Source of the DNA: Chloroflexota bacterium
GTDB taxonomy: Bacteria; Chloroflexota; Limnocylindria; QHBO01
DNA length: 6,802 nt
Direction: 5' to 3'
NCBI GenBank assembly: GCA_013820865.1
Contig: JACDHU010000090.1
Span: 1-6,802 of the forward strand
A model generated the notes under the pieces. That model was given only the letters and a program-made list of their open reading frames with translations. It made no database searches and was not told the DNA's origin. The position numbers and the translations under genes were made by a program. This document shows, piece after piece, positions 1 through 5,726 of the stretch. The first letter of the stretch is position 1. Every line of letters starts with the position of its first letter.

Positions 1-40
1 GCGTCGCCGCGGGGAGCACACGCAATATTGGACGGATACG

Positions 41-81
41 CCGAAGGCCAGGCTCCGGGGGGAGAAGAGCCTGACCTTCGG
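41..81 (-). terminator. Strong hairpin downstream of the kinase operon
   Basis: Arms 41-55 and 67-81 pair over 15 positions with a single C/A mismatch (48 with 74), around an 11-nt G-rich loop at 56-66. The hairpin lies about 86 nt past the methyltransferase stop on the minus strand, where an operon terminator would be expected. Neither side has a clear T-run, so it is either a terminator without a U-tail or an mRNA 3'-end stabiliser. The gene on the far side is outside the window, so it could also serve a plus-strand or convergent transcript. Confidence 0.45.
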
Positions 82-167
82 ACGCAGAGGATCATATCCG
101 GCTCGAATCGTCCCCGCAAGCCGTTTTGCGCAGGCATGGCGCCCGAACGCCACCGATTCCGCAGCGA

Positions 168-869
168 TCAGGCGCTGACGGCCTTTTCGCGATGATAGAG
201 CCCCAGGTTGAGGCGCAGATACGGCCGATGCGGCCCCATCAGGTGAGCCCGGCCCCGGTCGCCGTAGAGGCGCGGCAAGAGCTCGTGGGCGGTGACCTGG
301 TCACCGAGATCCAGTCGAGCGTGCACCACCTTGATCTTGAAGCCGTTCCGCAGCCACCATCCGGTTCGACGTTGCGTAGCGTCGCGGGCGTGGGCTACGA
401 CCTCCGGCTCGAGGAGCGCGGCGACGTCGTCGCGACCGTAGTAGCCGATGACGATGAGCCGTCCACCAGGTCGGATGACGCGGAAAGCCTCGGCGACCGC
501 CGGCAGCGAAGCATCGTCAGGGTCGATGTGGCTGCTCAGCACGATGTCGACCGCGCCATCGCGAAGCGGAAGCGAACCGGCATGACCCTCGACGATACGG
601 ATGTTCGGCTGATGCGAGCTCGATGCGCGGCGTCGAGCGGCGACGAGGAGCTCGGGATCAGACTCGATGCCGTACGTTCGCCCGGCCCGGCGCGCCAGGA
701 GCATCGGGTAGTGGCCGATGCCGGTCCCGACGTCCGCGATGCGCTTTCCGCTGATTGGCGTGATGCGCTCGAGCGCGCCGAGCACCTTGCGATCGGGATC
801 GATTGCCTCGCCGAGGCGGGCGTGGAGTGCGGCGTCGGTATCGGTCCAGGCAGGCAGGATGCTCCGCAT
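168..869 (-). CDS. Class I SAM-dependent methyltransferase (Methyltransf_11/UbiE-like)
   Basis: This 233-residue protein has a Rossmann-type methyltransferase core and is probably cytoplasmic. Motif I is ADVGTGIGH (residues 45-53, SAM-binding glycine loop). The acidic end of strand beta2 is E69 in YGIESDP. The next motifs are EGHAGSLPLRDGAVDIVLSSH-like (about 94-114) and the post-motif RPGGRLIVIGYYG (133-145). The C-terminal 80 residues are rich in Arg and His and presumably shape the acceptor pocket, but the substrate cannot be inferred. The ATG at 869 shares its A with the TGA of the upstream lipoprotein gene. It is preceded by a good Shine-Dalgarno GAGGTG (875-880) five bases away, which supports this start and coupled translation. 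It is the last gene of the kinase operon. A long plus-strand frame over the same bases is a high-GC shadow. Confidence 0.9.
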   Translation of the reverse strand: MRSILPAWTDTDAALHARLGEAIDPDRKVLGALERITPISGKRIADVGTGIGHYPMLLARRAGRTYGIESDPELLVAARRRASSSHQPNIRIVEGHAGSLPLRDGAVDIVLSSHIDPDDASLPAVAEAFRVIRPGGRLIVIGYYGRDDVAALLEPEVVAHARDATQRRTGWWLRNGFKIKVVHARLDLGDQVTAHELLPRLYGDRGRAHLMGPHRPYLRLNLGLYHREKAVSA

Positions 870-1516
870 CAGGGCACCTCGACGCGAATCTCCGCGGGCT
901 CTCCGTCATCGAGCGTGAGCACGTTGTTCTTGCTCAGGACCTGGAGGTCGAAGGCGACCGGTCCGGGTGCGTTGCGGGTGACAAAGAGCCGGATCTCGAG
1001 CGTCGCACCGTCGAGCAGCGGGCCGTAGCCCAGCGAGACCGTTCCGTCCGGCTCATCCTGCTCGCCGGGGCCGATGACCCATTTCGTCCACGCTTGAACG
1101 AGCGGTGGGCCGCCCTCGCGGATGCGGTCGTCGGTTGGTGAGAAGGGCGCCAGGAACAGCGTGTCGTTCAGCTCGGTCGGCCAGCGCAGCACGAGCTCAT
1201 CGATGCGTTCGTCGGCGGCGCTCGTCACCGTCACCAGGATCTCGCCGTCACCATCGGCCGCGACCTCGGGCGCAACGCTGACGTTGACGATGCGCGCATC
1301 CGACTCGGTGGGCAGGTCGAGGGAGAGGGGCGGCTCTGGACTGGCCGATGGCGACGGCTCGGCTGTCAACGAGGGCACCGAGGTTGGTGCCAGCGTCGCC
1401 TCTGGCGAGGGCGACTCGGCCAGAGTGCCCGAAGGCATCGGCGGGGGAGTGGGCTCGGCGGCGCAGGCACTGACCAGCAGCGCAGTGATCGCGAGGCAGC
1501 CCAGCGCGCGTCTCAT
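869..1516 (-). CDS. Secreted lipoprotein with Pro/Ser-rich linker and a beta-rich domain, function unknown
   Basis: This 215-residue predicted lipoprotein has a short basic N-terminus (MRR), a hydrophobic stretch, and a lipobox VSAC with the lipidated Cys at residue 18. Residues about 20-67 form a low-complexity Pro/Ser/Thr/Glu/Ala linker. Residues about 68-215 look like one or two beta-sandwich segments with alternating hydrophobic strands, such as ARIVNVSVAPEV and ILVTVTSA, and no cysteines. I do not recognise a named family; a resemblance to CARDB/DUF11-type adhesive folds is only a guess. The start is firm: GAGGAG (1525-1530) sits eight bases upstream, and the ATG overlaps the response-regulator TGA as ATGA (1513-1516). 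Its place between the regulator and a methyltransferase suggests an extracytoplasmic partner of the sensor or a co-regulated envelope protein. That role is inference. Confidence 0.85.
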   Translation of the reverse strand: MRRALGCLAITALLVSACAAEPTPPPMPSGTLAESPSPEATLAPTSVPSLTAEPSPSASPEPPLSLDLPTESDARIVNVSVAPEVAADGDGEILVTVTSAADERIDELVLRWPTELNDTLFLAPFSPTDDRIREGGPPLVQAWTKWVIGPGEQDEPDGTVSLGYGPLLDGATLEIRLFVTRNAPGPVAFDLQVLSKNNVLTLDDGEPAEIRVEVP

Positions 1517-2208
1517 CCGTTGATCTCCTCGAGCTCCGGCAGGCGGTTACGGATCGCGTAGCCGGCGGCCTGCGCGCGGCTCTCGAGGGTCAGCTTGGCG
1601 AGGATGCTCGAGACGTAGTTGCGCGCGGTCTTTTCGGCCAGGCCCATGCGCTCGGCGACCTCCCGGTTGGAGGCGCCGTCGGCAAGATGCGCGAGCACGC
1701 GGCGCTCCTGATCGGTCAGATCGGCGAAGGCTCCCGCCTCCTCCAGCCGGCTCGCATTTCTCAGCCGATCCAGCACGCTGCGCGTGACGGCAGGATCGAG
1801 CAGCGACCCACCGCCAGCCACCGTGCGCACCGCATCAACCAGCTCGGACGAGCCGACGCGCTTGAGCACGTATCCCGACGCGCCGGCATCGATGGCGTCG
1901 AACAATGAGACCGAGTCGGCATGGCTGGTCAGCATCACGACAGGTGTGCCGGCCAGCTCGTCGGTGATGGCGCGGCAGGCGTCGATGCCGGAGCCGCCGG
2001 GCATGCGAATGTCCATGACCACCACGTCGGGCCGATGTCTTCGTGCCAGCCGGACGGCCTCGTCGCCCGAGGCAGCCTGGGCCACGACCGCGAAACCCGC
2101 CTGTGCGTCGAGCAGCGCCGCCAGACCGATGCGAACCACCTCGTGGTCGTCGGCAATGAGGATGCGGATGGCCGCGTCGGGCGTGGTCGGTTGAGGTTGT
2201 TCATTCAT
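1513..2208 (-). CDS. NarL/DevR-family response regulator
   Basis: This is a 231-residue DNA-binding response regulator. The receiver domain (about 14-130) has the acidic pair D20-D21, the phospho-acceptor D66 in VVVMDIRMPG, the switch Thr T94 in VMLTS and the conserved K116 in YVLKR. The LuxR-type helix-turn-helix (about 163-225) reads LTDQERRVLAHLADGASN, followed by EKTARNYVSSILAKL. That is close to the DevR/DosR group as I remember it. I placed the start at ATG 2208 because the receiver fold begins about 14 residues later and this ATG forms an ATGA overlap with the kinase stop. The frame stays open to 2427, but the extra residues are Arg-rich shadow of the kinase. No Shine-Dalgarno is visible, so coupling to kinase translation is likely. 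It probably receives phosphate from the adjacent kinase. Its targets are unknown, and its own divergent promoter region is one candidate. Confidence 0.95.
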   Translation of the reverse strand: MNEQPQPTTPDAAIRILIADDHEVVRIGLAALLDAQAGFAVVAQAASGDEAVRLARRHRPDVVVMDIRMPGGSGIDACRAITDELAGTPVVMLTSHADSVSLFDAIDAGASGYVLKRVGSSELVDAVRTVAGGGSLLDPAVTRSVLDRLRNASRLEEAGAFADLTDQERRVLAHLADGASNREVAERMGLAEKTARNYVSSILAKLTLESRAQAAGYAIRNRLPELEEING

Positions 2209-3692
2209 GAGGGTCGGCGCGTGGTGGCCACGGGCATCGTAAGCGACAGGCGCGTTCCTTGCCCGAACACGCTCTCGACGGTAATCGCGCCATCGAGGAG
2301 CTCGGCCCGCCGGCGCATGTTGGCGAGCCCCTGCGCGCGACCGCGTCGCCCTCGCTCCGTTGGTGCATCGGCGTCGAATCCTGCTCCATCGTCGCGGATC
2401 TCGAGCGTGAATCGTCGCTGGGTGCACAGCATGCTGACCGTTACGTTCCTGGCGTGGGCGTGACGCAGCACGTTGCTGAACGCCTCGGTCACGATGTGGC
2501 GCAGATGCTCCGCCTGCTCGTGGTGCAGGCGCGGCCGGAACAGTCCCTCCCAGCCGATCTCGAGGCCGATCAGGCTATGCGCCTGGAGCTCATCGGCAAC
2601 GGCAAGCACGATGGCCTCGGCATCGCGTGACTCGAGCTCGCCGGAGCGCAGGTCGAAGATGGTGCTGCGAATGTCTCCGGTGATCCGGTTGAGCTCATCC
2701 ATGACGGTGCCGATGCGCTTCGCGTCAGCGCCGTCTTTAGTCGATGCCTGCTCGAGATGGAGTCCGGCGGCATAGATCGACTGGATGATCCCGTCGTGGA
2801 GGTCGCGGCCGATGCGCTCGCGCTCGCGGAGGAGGAGCTCGCGGTGGCGCGCCTCGGCCAGAGCGCGATCGGTCTCCTGCTCGAACAGGTTCAGGCTGCG
2901 GATCACGGCAAGCGCGATCGCCAGCCCGGTCAGCGAACGGAAAACCTCGATCGGCACACCGATGGCGGTGAGCACGGCGCGATCGTTGATGACCGATGCC
3001 GGCGGGAACGGCGCCGGCAATGGCACGAGGCCGGCGACGACGGCATACACCCCGAACGCGAAGGCTGCGGTCGAGAGCGCGCCGGCCACGCGCGGACCGG
3101 CCGCGGGTCCGAGCTGGCGCATCGTGCGGCGCAGTGCGAGCGCGACCACCACCGAGCCGGGAAGGGCAAGCAGGGTGCGGGCCGTGACGTCGCCGACGGC
3201 CAGCGGTGAGCCGACGGCCGCGAGCGCCGGCCCGATCTCGTCGGCTCGGACCCAGGGGCCAGTCTCGGGGATGAAGCCGCTCGCGACGGTACTCGACAGC
3301 GTCACGGTGGCCACGGCCCACAGCCCCACCACGCAGGTCGGGACCAGCCGTAGCCATGGCCTGGCACCGCCGGTGCTCAGGAGGAGCTCAACGCCGAACT
3401 GGAAGAGGAGAGCGAAGCTGATCGGCTTGAGCATGAGCTGGAGGACGAGCAGTCCCTCGATCAGCGGCTGCGGCAGGAAGCCGGACTGGATGGGAATGAA
3501 GAGGTAGCCCCATTCCATGAGGCCGTGGACGATGCCGAATCCGGCCAGCCAGCCCAGCGGGCGAGCCAGGGGCAGCTCGGATCGCTGCCGGCTCTGGAGC
3601 GCGACCGCCAGGCCCATGACGAAGAAGACCTGCCCGGAGACCGACAGGACGATGATCCGATTCGTCTCGAACAGCTCGGCCAGCCAATCCAT
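2205..3692 (-). CDS. Membrane histidine kinase, NarX/DevS-type (HisKA_3 + HATPase_c)
   Basis: This 495-residue sensor kinase has an N-terminal multi-spanning region (about 1-265) with roughly seven hydrophobic segments, for example 13-32, 46-66, 79-104, 116-136, 172-188, 203-223 and 240-265. A short coiled-coil-like stretch (about 268-295) links it to the kinase core. The dimerisation/phosphoacceptor motif is RERIGRDLHDGIIQSIYAAG, with H299 the likely phosphorylated His. The ATPase domain has the N-box EAFSNVLRHA (N407), the G1 box DDGAGFD (434-440), a G2 box AQGLANMRRRAELL and GQGTRLSLTMP near the end. No PAS, GAF or haem ligand is evident, so any signal would be sensed in or near the membrane. 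The frame continues upstream to 3785. I chose ATG 3692 because the upstream residues are Arg-rich, run into the intergenic repeat, and a -10-like box lies exactly one leaderless distance upstream. Its stop overlaps the response-regulator start (ATGA). Confidence 0.92.
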   Translation of the reverse strand: MDWLAELFETNRIIVLSVSGQVFFVMGLAVALQSRQRSELPLARPLGWLAGFGIVHGLMEWGYLFIPIQSGFLPQPLIEGLLVLQLMLKPISFALLFQFGVELLLSTGGARPWLRLVPTCVVGLWAVATVTLSSTVASGFIPETGPWVRADEIGPALAAVGSPLAVGDVTARTLLALPGSVVVALALRRTMRQLGPAAGPRVAGALSTAAFAFGVYAVVAGLVPLPAPFPPASVINDRAVLTAIGVPIEVFRSLTGLAIALAVIRSLNLFEQETDRALAEARHRELLLRERERIGRDLHDGIIQSIYAAGLHLEQASTKDGADAKRIGTVMDELNRITGDIRSTIFDLRSGELESRDAEAIVLAVADELQAHSLIGLEIGWEGLFRPRLHHEQAEHLRHIVTEAFSNVLRHAHARNVTVSMLCTQRRFTLEIRDDGAGFDADAPTERGRRGRAQGLANMRRRAELLDGAITVESVFGQGTRLSLTMPVATTRRPS

Positions 3693-3698
3693 CAATGG

Positions 3699-3729
3699 AT
3701 GGTAGGCGGTGCGGTCCCGAGCGTCGCAA
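3699..3729 (-). promoter_or_regulatory. Candidate leaderless promoter of the kinase operon
   Basis: On the minus strand TACCAT (3704-3699) fits the TANNNT form of a -10 box. Counting from it, +1 falls on the A of the kinase ATG at 3692. A 4-of-6 match to the -35 consensus, TTGCGA (3729-3724), lies 19 bp further upstream, slightly wide. There is no Shine-Dalgarno before the ATG, which agrees with leaderless initiation. The match rests on short motifs only. Confidence 0.4.
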
Positions 3730-3745
3730 CGGCGACGTGCGTGAA

Positions 3746-3887
3746 TTTGCACCCCGGCGCAAGCAACTGGGAAGTTGCGATCCATTCAAGCGGTTCTGAC
3801 CCCAGAATTTGCTCCCCGGTGCAAATCGGCCAGCGGGAAGAGGCCGAAATCGGCCGTCCTTGCCAGTTGTTTGCACCGGGGCGCAAA
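3746..3887. repeat. 142-bp inverted-repeat element with three phased near-palindromes
   Basis: The ends of this stretch are inverted copies: 3746-3774 matches the reverse complement of 3859-3887 at 25 of 29 positions by hand count. Three copies of an 18-bp near-palindrome, TTTGCnCCssGGnGCAAA (s is C or G), start at 3746, 3808 and 3870, exactly 62 bp apart. Their intervening segments are 44 bp each. The third copy, read on the minus strand, matches the second at 17 of 18. Smaller structures lie inside: GCAACT-GGGA-AGTTGC (3763-3778), TTCTG-ACCC-CAGAA (3794-3807), and TCGGCC (3826-3831) pairing with GGCCGA (3842-3847). No coding frame is credible. It may be an operator array for the divergent genes or a non-autonomous REP/MITE-like element; the inner GGTTCTGACCCC recalls sequences I associate with REP transposase (RAYT) elements, from memory only. 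Confidence 0.8.
3808..3825. promoter_or_regulatory. Central 18-bp near-palindrome, possible operator
   Basis: The half-sites TTTGCTCCC and CGGTGCAAA are complementary at 7 of 9 positions. This copy is flanked symmetrically by related copies at 3746-3763 and 3870-3887. The 62-bp centre-to-centre spacing is close to six helical turns, so the three sites would face the same side of the DNA. No regulator is identified; the operon's own response regulator or a factor encoded elsewhere are possibilities. Confidence 0.4.
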
Positions 3888-3947
3888 AGGAGCGGGGCGG
3901 CGGGCCCGACCAGCGCACGCGGCTGCGCGGCGCCCATGCCCGCCTCT

Positions 3948-3956
3948 TGCTACGAT
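3948..3956 (+). promoter_or_regulatory. Candidate extended -10 promoter for the rightward pair
   Basis: TGCTACGAT combines a TGn extension with a TANNNT -10 box at 3951-3956. The predicted +1 is near 3963, two bases before the ATG at 3965, so the message would be nearly leaderless. No -35 match and no Shine-Dalgarno are visible. The symmetry with the minus-strand box before the kinase strengthens both calls a little. Confidence 0.4.
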
Positions 3957-3964
3957 CAGTCCGA

Positions 3965-4387
3965 ATGTCCGCGCCCGACGAGCCTCAGCCACCCATGCCG
4001 CTGGCTGTTCGGCTGTGGTTCGTGTGGGCCTTCGCGCTGCTCGGGCTGACGGGGTTGTTCCTGGGCCGCATCGTTGAGTTCGTCGACTTCAGCGAGCGCG
4101 CGCCGTTCAGCATCCTGGGCATCTTCATGATGATCGAGCTGGCATTGATCCTGTTCGGCATCACGGTGGCGATACAGCGCAAGCGAATCGCGCTTCGCTT
4201 CGCCATCGGCATCGCGCTGCTGGCTGTTCCCGTGCTGGCCGGCCTTCCACCGGTGCTGCTCAATATGCCGGCGACGGCGGCCAGCGGCTGGTTCATCCTC
4301 CTGGCGCCCATCGGCGCGATCATCAGCATCGGCCTCGTCATCGGCCTGGTACGCCAATCATCCCGAACGTATTTCAGCGAGGCCTGA
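3965..4387 (+). CDS. Four-helix integral membrane protein, function unknown
   Basis: This 140-residue protein has four hydrophobic segments at about 14-36, 48-70, 75-99 and 107-129. The basic loop QRKR (71-74) and a polar C-terminal tail (RQSSRTYFSEA) separate and follow them. I do not recognise a family, and no catalytic or metal-binding signature is visible. The frame is open back to 3809, but the upstream part runs through the intergenic repeat and is Arg/Gly-rich, so I placed the start at ATG 3965, just after the promoter-like TGCTACGAT. An in-frame ATG at 3995 is a weaker alternative that would still keep all four helices. The stop lies five bases before the next gene, so the two are probably one transcript. 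It is divergent from the sensor kinase and shares the repeat-bearing intergenic region with it. Confidence 0.78.
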   Translation: MSAPDEPQPPMPLAVRLWFVWAFALLGLTGLFLGRIVEFVDFSERAPFSILGIFMMIELALILFGITVAIQRKRIALRFAIGIALLAVPVLAGLPPVLLNMPATAASGWFILLAPIGAIISIGLVIGLVRQSSRTYFSEA

Positions 4388-4392
4388 GACCG

Positions 4393-5259
4393 ATGCGGCT
4401 TCTGTCCTTCACCCGCGGCTCCGACGACCGCCGCCTTGGCATCCAGACCGAAGACGGCATCCGCGACCTGACCGACGCGCTCGGCGTCACCGATGTGGGT
4501 CAGTTTCTGGCGATGGGAGCCAGCGCTGACGTCGGCGGCGAGCTGCTGGATCCCGCAACCGTGACGCTTCGTGCGCCGATCGCGCGGCCGGGCAAGATCA
4601 TCTGCGTGGGCCTCAACTACCACGATCATTGTCGCGAGCAGTCCCTCGAGCCCCCGCGCTACCCGATGCTGTTCAGCAAGTTCACGAACGCGGTGACCGA
4701 TCCGGGCGCAGAGGTGACGCGTCCGATCGCGACGGAGAAGCTCGACCTGGAGTGTGAGCTGGGAGTGGTGATCGGACGACGCGCGTCGAACATCGGTCGC
4801 GGGGAAGCCCTGGACGCGGTCTTCGGCTACACGGTCGTCAACGACGTCACCATGCGCGATCTCCAGGCGGAGGATCGCCAATGGCTGCGCGCGAAGGGCT
4901 CGGACGGCTTTGCGCCGATGGGCCCGCTCGTTGTCACCGCCGACGAGCTTGGTGACCCGGAGTCATTGCGGCTCCGATCGTTCGTCAACGGCGAGCCGTG
5001 GCAGGACTCGAGCACGACGGAGATGGTCTTCGACGTGGCGACCATCGTGGCATTCGTGTCGCGCACCATCACGCTCGAGCCGGGTGACGTGATCGCCACC
5101 GGCACGCCCGCGGGGGTCGGGCACTACCAGTCGCCCCCCCGCTATCTGCGAGGCGGCGACGTGATGCGCTGCGAGATCGAGGGCATCGGCTCGATCGAGA
5201 ACCCGGTGGTGGACGCCGAGCCGAGGCTGGATGACCACGCGGTGGCCGTCGGGATCTAG
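4393..5259 (+). CDS. Fumarylacetoacetate hydrolase (FAH) family protein
   Basis: This 288-residue enzyme has a short N-terminal domain (about 1-60) and the FAH catalytic fold (about 66-275). Members use a divalent metal to cleave or decarboxylate beta-diketo or 2-oxo acids, in aromatic catabolism or as oxaloacetate decarboxylase/acylpyruvase. Family landmarks are GLNYHDHCREQ (73-83, with H79 and E82 where the catalytic His/Glu pair lies), FSKFTNAV and the metal ligands E120, E122 and D151 (DLECELGVVIG and NDVTMRD). K169 in KGSDGFAPMGP, NGEPWQDSST and the signature GDVIATGTPAGVG (231-243) complete the set. Length and motifs are complete. The true substrate cannot be read from sequence, and no other catabolic gene is beside it. 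A GAGG (4379-4382) ten bases before the ATG could be a weak ribosome site; coupling to the upstream membrane protein is likely. Its TAG overlaps the convergent cupredoxin stop. Confidence 0.93.
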   Translation: MRLLSFTRGSDDRRLGIQTEDGIRDLTDALGVTDVGQFLAMGASADVGGELLDPATVTLRAPIARPGKIICVGLNYHDHCREQSLEPPRYPMLFSKFTNAVTDPGAEVTRPIATEKLDLECELGVVIGRRASNIGRGEALDAVFGYTVVNDVTMRDLQAEDRQWLRAKGSDGFAPMGPLVVTADELGDPESLRLRSFVNGEPWQDSSTTEMVFDVATIVAFVSRTITLEPGDVIATGTPAGVGHYQSPPRYLRGGDVMRCEIEGIGSIENPVVDAEPRLDDHAVAVGI

Positions 5260-5651
5260 GAGCCGCTGACGGTCAGGGTGCCGCTCATGCCGAGGCTCTC
5301 GTGGCCGTCGAGTGAGCAGAAGATCGTGTACTCGCCGGGCTCGAGCTCGGCGGTGATCGTTTCGGTCTCATCGGTGCTGAGGTCGGCCGTCGCCATGACG
5401 ACCTCGCCATCGGCGTCGCGCACGCTGAGGTTGTGGGGTGTGGGTCCGTCGTTGACAACGTCGATGGTGACCGTGGTGCCCGCGACCTCGAGGTCGCTCG
5501 GGTCGATCATGAAGTCGGAGACAGTCACCGTCAGGGCATCGCCTCCGGCTGCGTCAGTTGCGCCGCCATCAGTTGCGCCGCCGCCGTCAGACGTGGAACA
5601 CGCCGCGAGGGCGAGAACCAGGCCCAGGGCCAGGAAGAGTCTTGTTCGCAT
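5256..5651 (-). CDS. Cupredoxin (plastocyanin-like) lipoprotein
   Basis: This 131-residue exported lipoprotein has an MRTR start, a hydrophobic stretch and the lipobox LAAC with Cys18. A Gly/Asp/Ala/Thr linker (19-40) contains a repeated GGATD. The cupredoxin beta-sandwich spans about 40-131. The type-1 copper set is complete: H73 in PHNLSV, then C112, H117 and M122 in CSLDGHESLGM, with the Cys-x4-His-x4-Met spacing of blue copper proteins. It should be a membrane-tethered copper electron carrier or copper-binding protein outside the cytoplasm. ATG 5651 is supported by a strong Shine-Dalgarno seven bases upstream. The gene lies 75 bp after the histidine-bearing repeat protein on the same strand, with a strong hairpin between them. 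Expression could therefore come from partial read-through, since no convincing separate promoter is visible. Its 3' end overlaps the FAH gene by four bases. Confidence 0.92.
   Translation of the reverse strand: MRTRLFLALGLVLALAACSTSDGGGATDGGATDAAGGDALTVTVSDFMIDPSDLEVAGTTVTIDVVNDGPTPHNLSVRDADGEVVMATADLSTDETETITAELEPGEYTIFCSLDGHESLGMSGTLTVSGS
5554..5583 (-). repeat. 15-bp tandem duplication in the lipoprotein linker
   Basis: Two adjacent 15-bp units (5554-5568 and 5569-5583) differ only at the last base. They encode the doubled GGATD in the flexible linker of the cupredoxin lipoprotein. The frame is preserved, so copy-number change would alter linker length only. Confidence 0.7.
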
Positions 5652-5658
5652 CGGTCTA

Positions 5659-5666
5659 CACCTTTC
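5659..5666 (-). promoter_or_regulatory. Ribosome binding site of the cupredoxin gene
   Basis: GAAAGGTG on the minus strand ends seven bases before the ATG at 5651 and is a good anti-Shine-Dalgarno match. It fixes the start and lies outside the upstream hairpin. Confidence 0.75.
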
Positions 5667-5677
5667 GGATATGAGAA

Positions 5678-5711
5678 ACGGGGCGGTCCGGGCTGACCCG
5701 AACCGCCCCGT
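5678..5711 (-). terminator. Strong hairpin between repeat protein and cupredoxin genes
   Basis: A perfect 10-bp stem, ACGGGGCGGT (5678-5687) with ACCGCCCCGT (5702-5711), is followed by one C/A mismatch and a further 4-bp stem closing a CTGA tetraloop. It begins 15 nt after the repeat-protein stop. On the minus strand it is followed by TTTCTCAT (the first T closes the stem), a short and impure U-tract. It is probably an intrinsic terminator or partial terminator, or it protects the 3' end of the upstream message. Confidence 0.75.
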
Positions 5712-5726
5712 GAGAGAGAGGGCTTA

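Noticed and set aside
126..1028. 300-codon plus-strand open frame
   Set aside because: It lies antisense to the methyltransferase and lipoprotein genes, has Arg/Asp-rich low-information composition and no recognisable motif; a typical high-GC shadow.
2209..2427. N-terminal extension of the response regulator
   Set aside because: The frame is open, but the residues are Arg-rich and overlap the kinase ATPase domain; the receiver fold begins right after ATG 2208, which forms an ATGA overlap.
3693..3785. N-terminal extension of the kinase into the intergenic repeat
   Set aside because: The extra 31 residues are basic and unlike a signal or sensor segment, and the upstream ATG lies in the repeat element; ATG 3692 fits the promoter-like box.
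3746..3887. Possible mini CRISPR array (three 18-bp repeats, equal 44-bp spacers)
   Set aside because: The repeats are too short and palindromic, the last matches the middle copy best in reverse orientation, and the two spacers share an inverted segment. No cas gene is present.
3809..3964. N-terminal extension of the four-helix membrane protein
   Set aside because: It is translated from the repeat region, Arg/Gly-rich, and precedes the -10-like box rather than following it.
3985..4881. 298-codon minus-strand open frame
   Set aside because: It is antisense to two well-supported plus-strand genes and has no coherent domain, only Arg/Ala/His-rich shadow composition.
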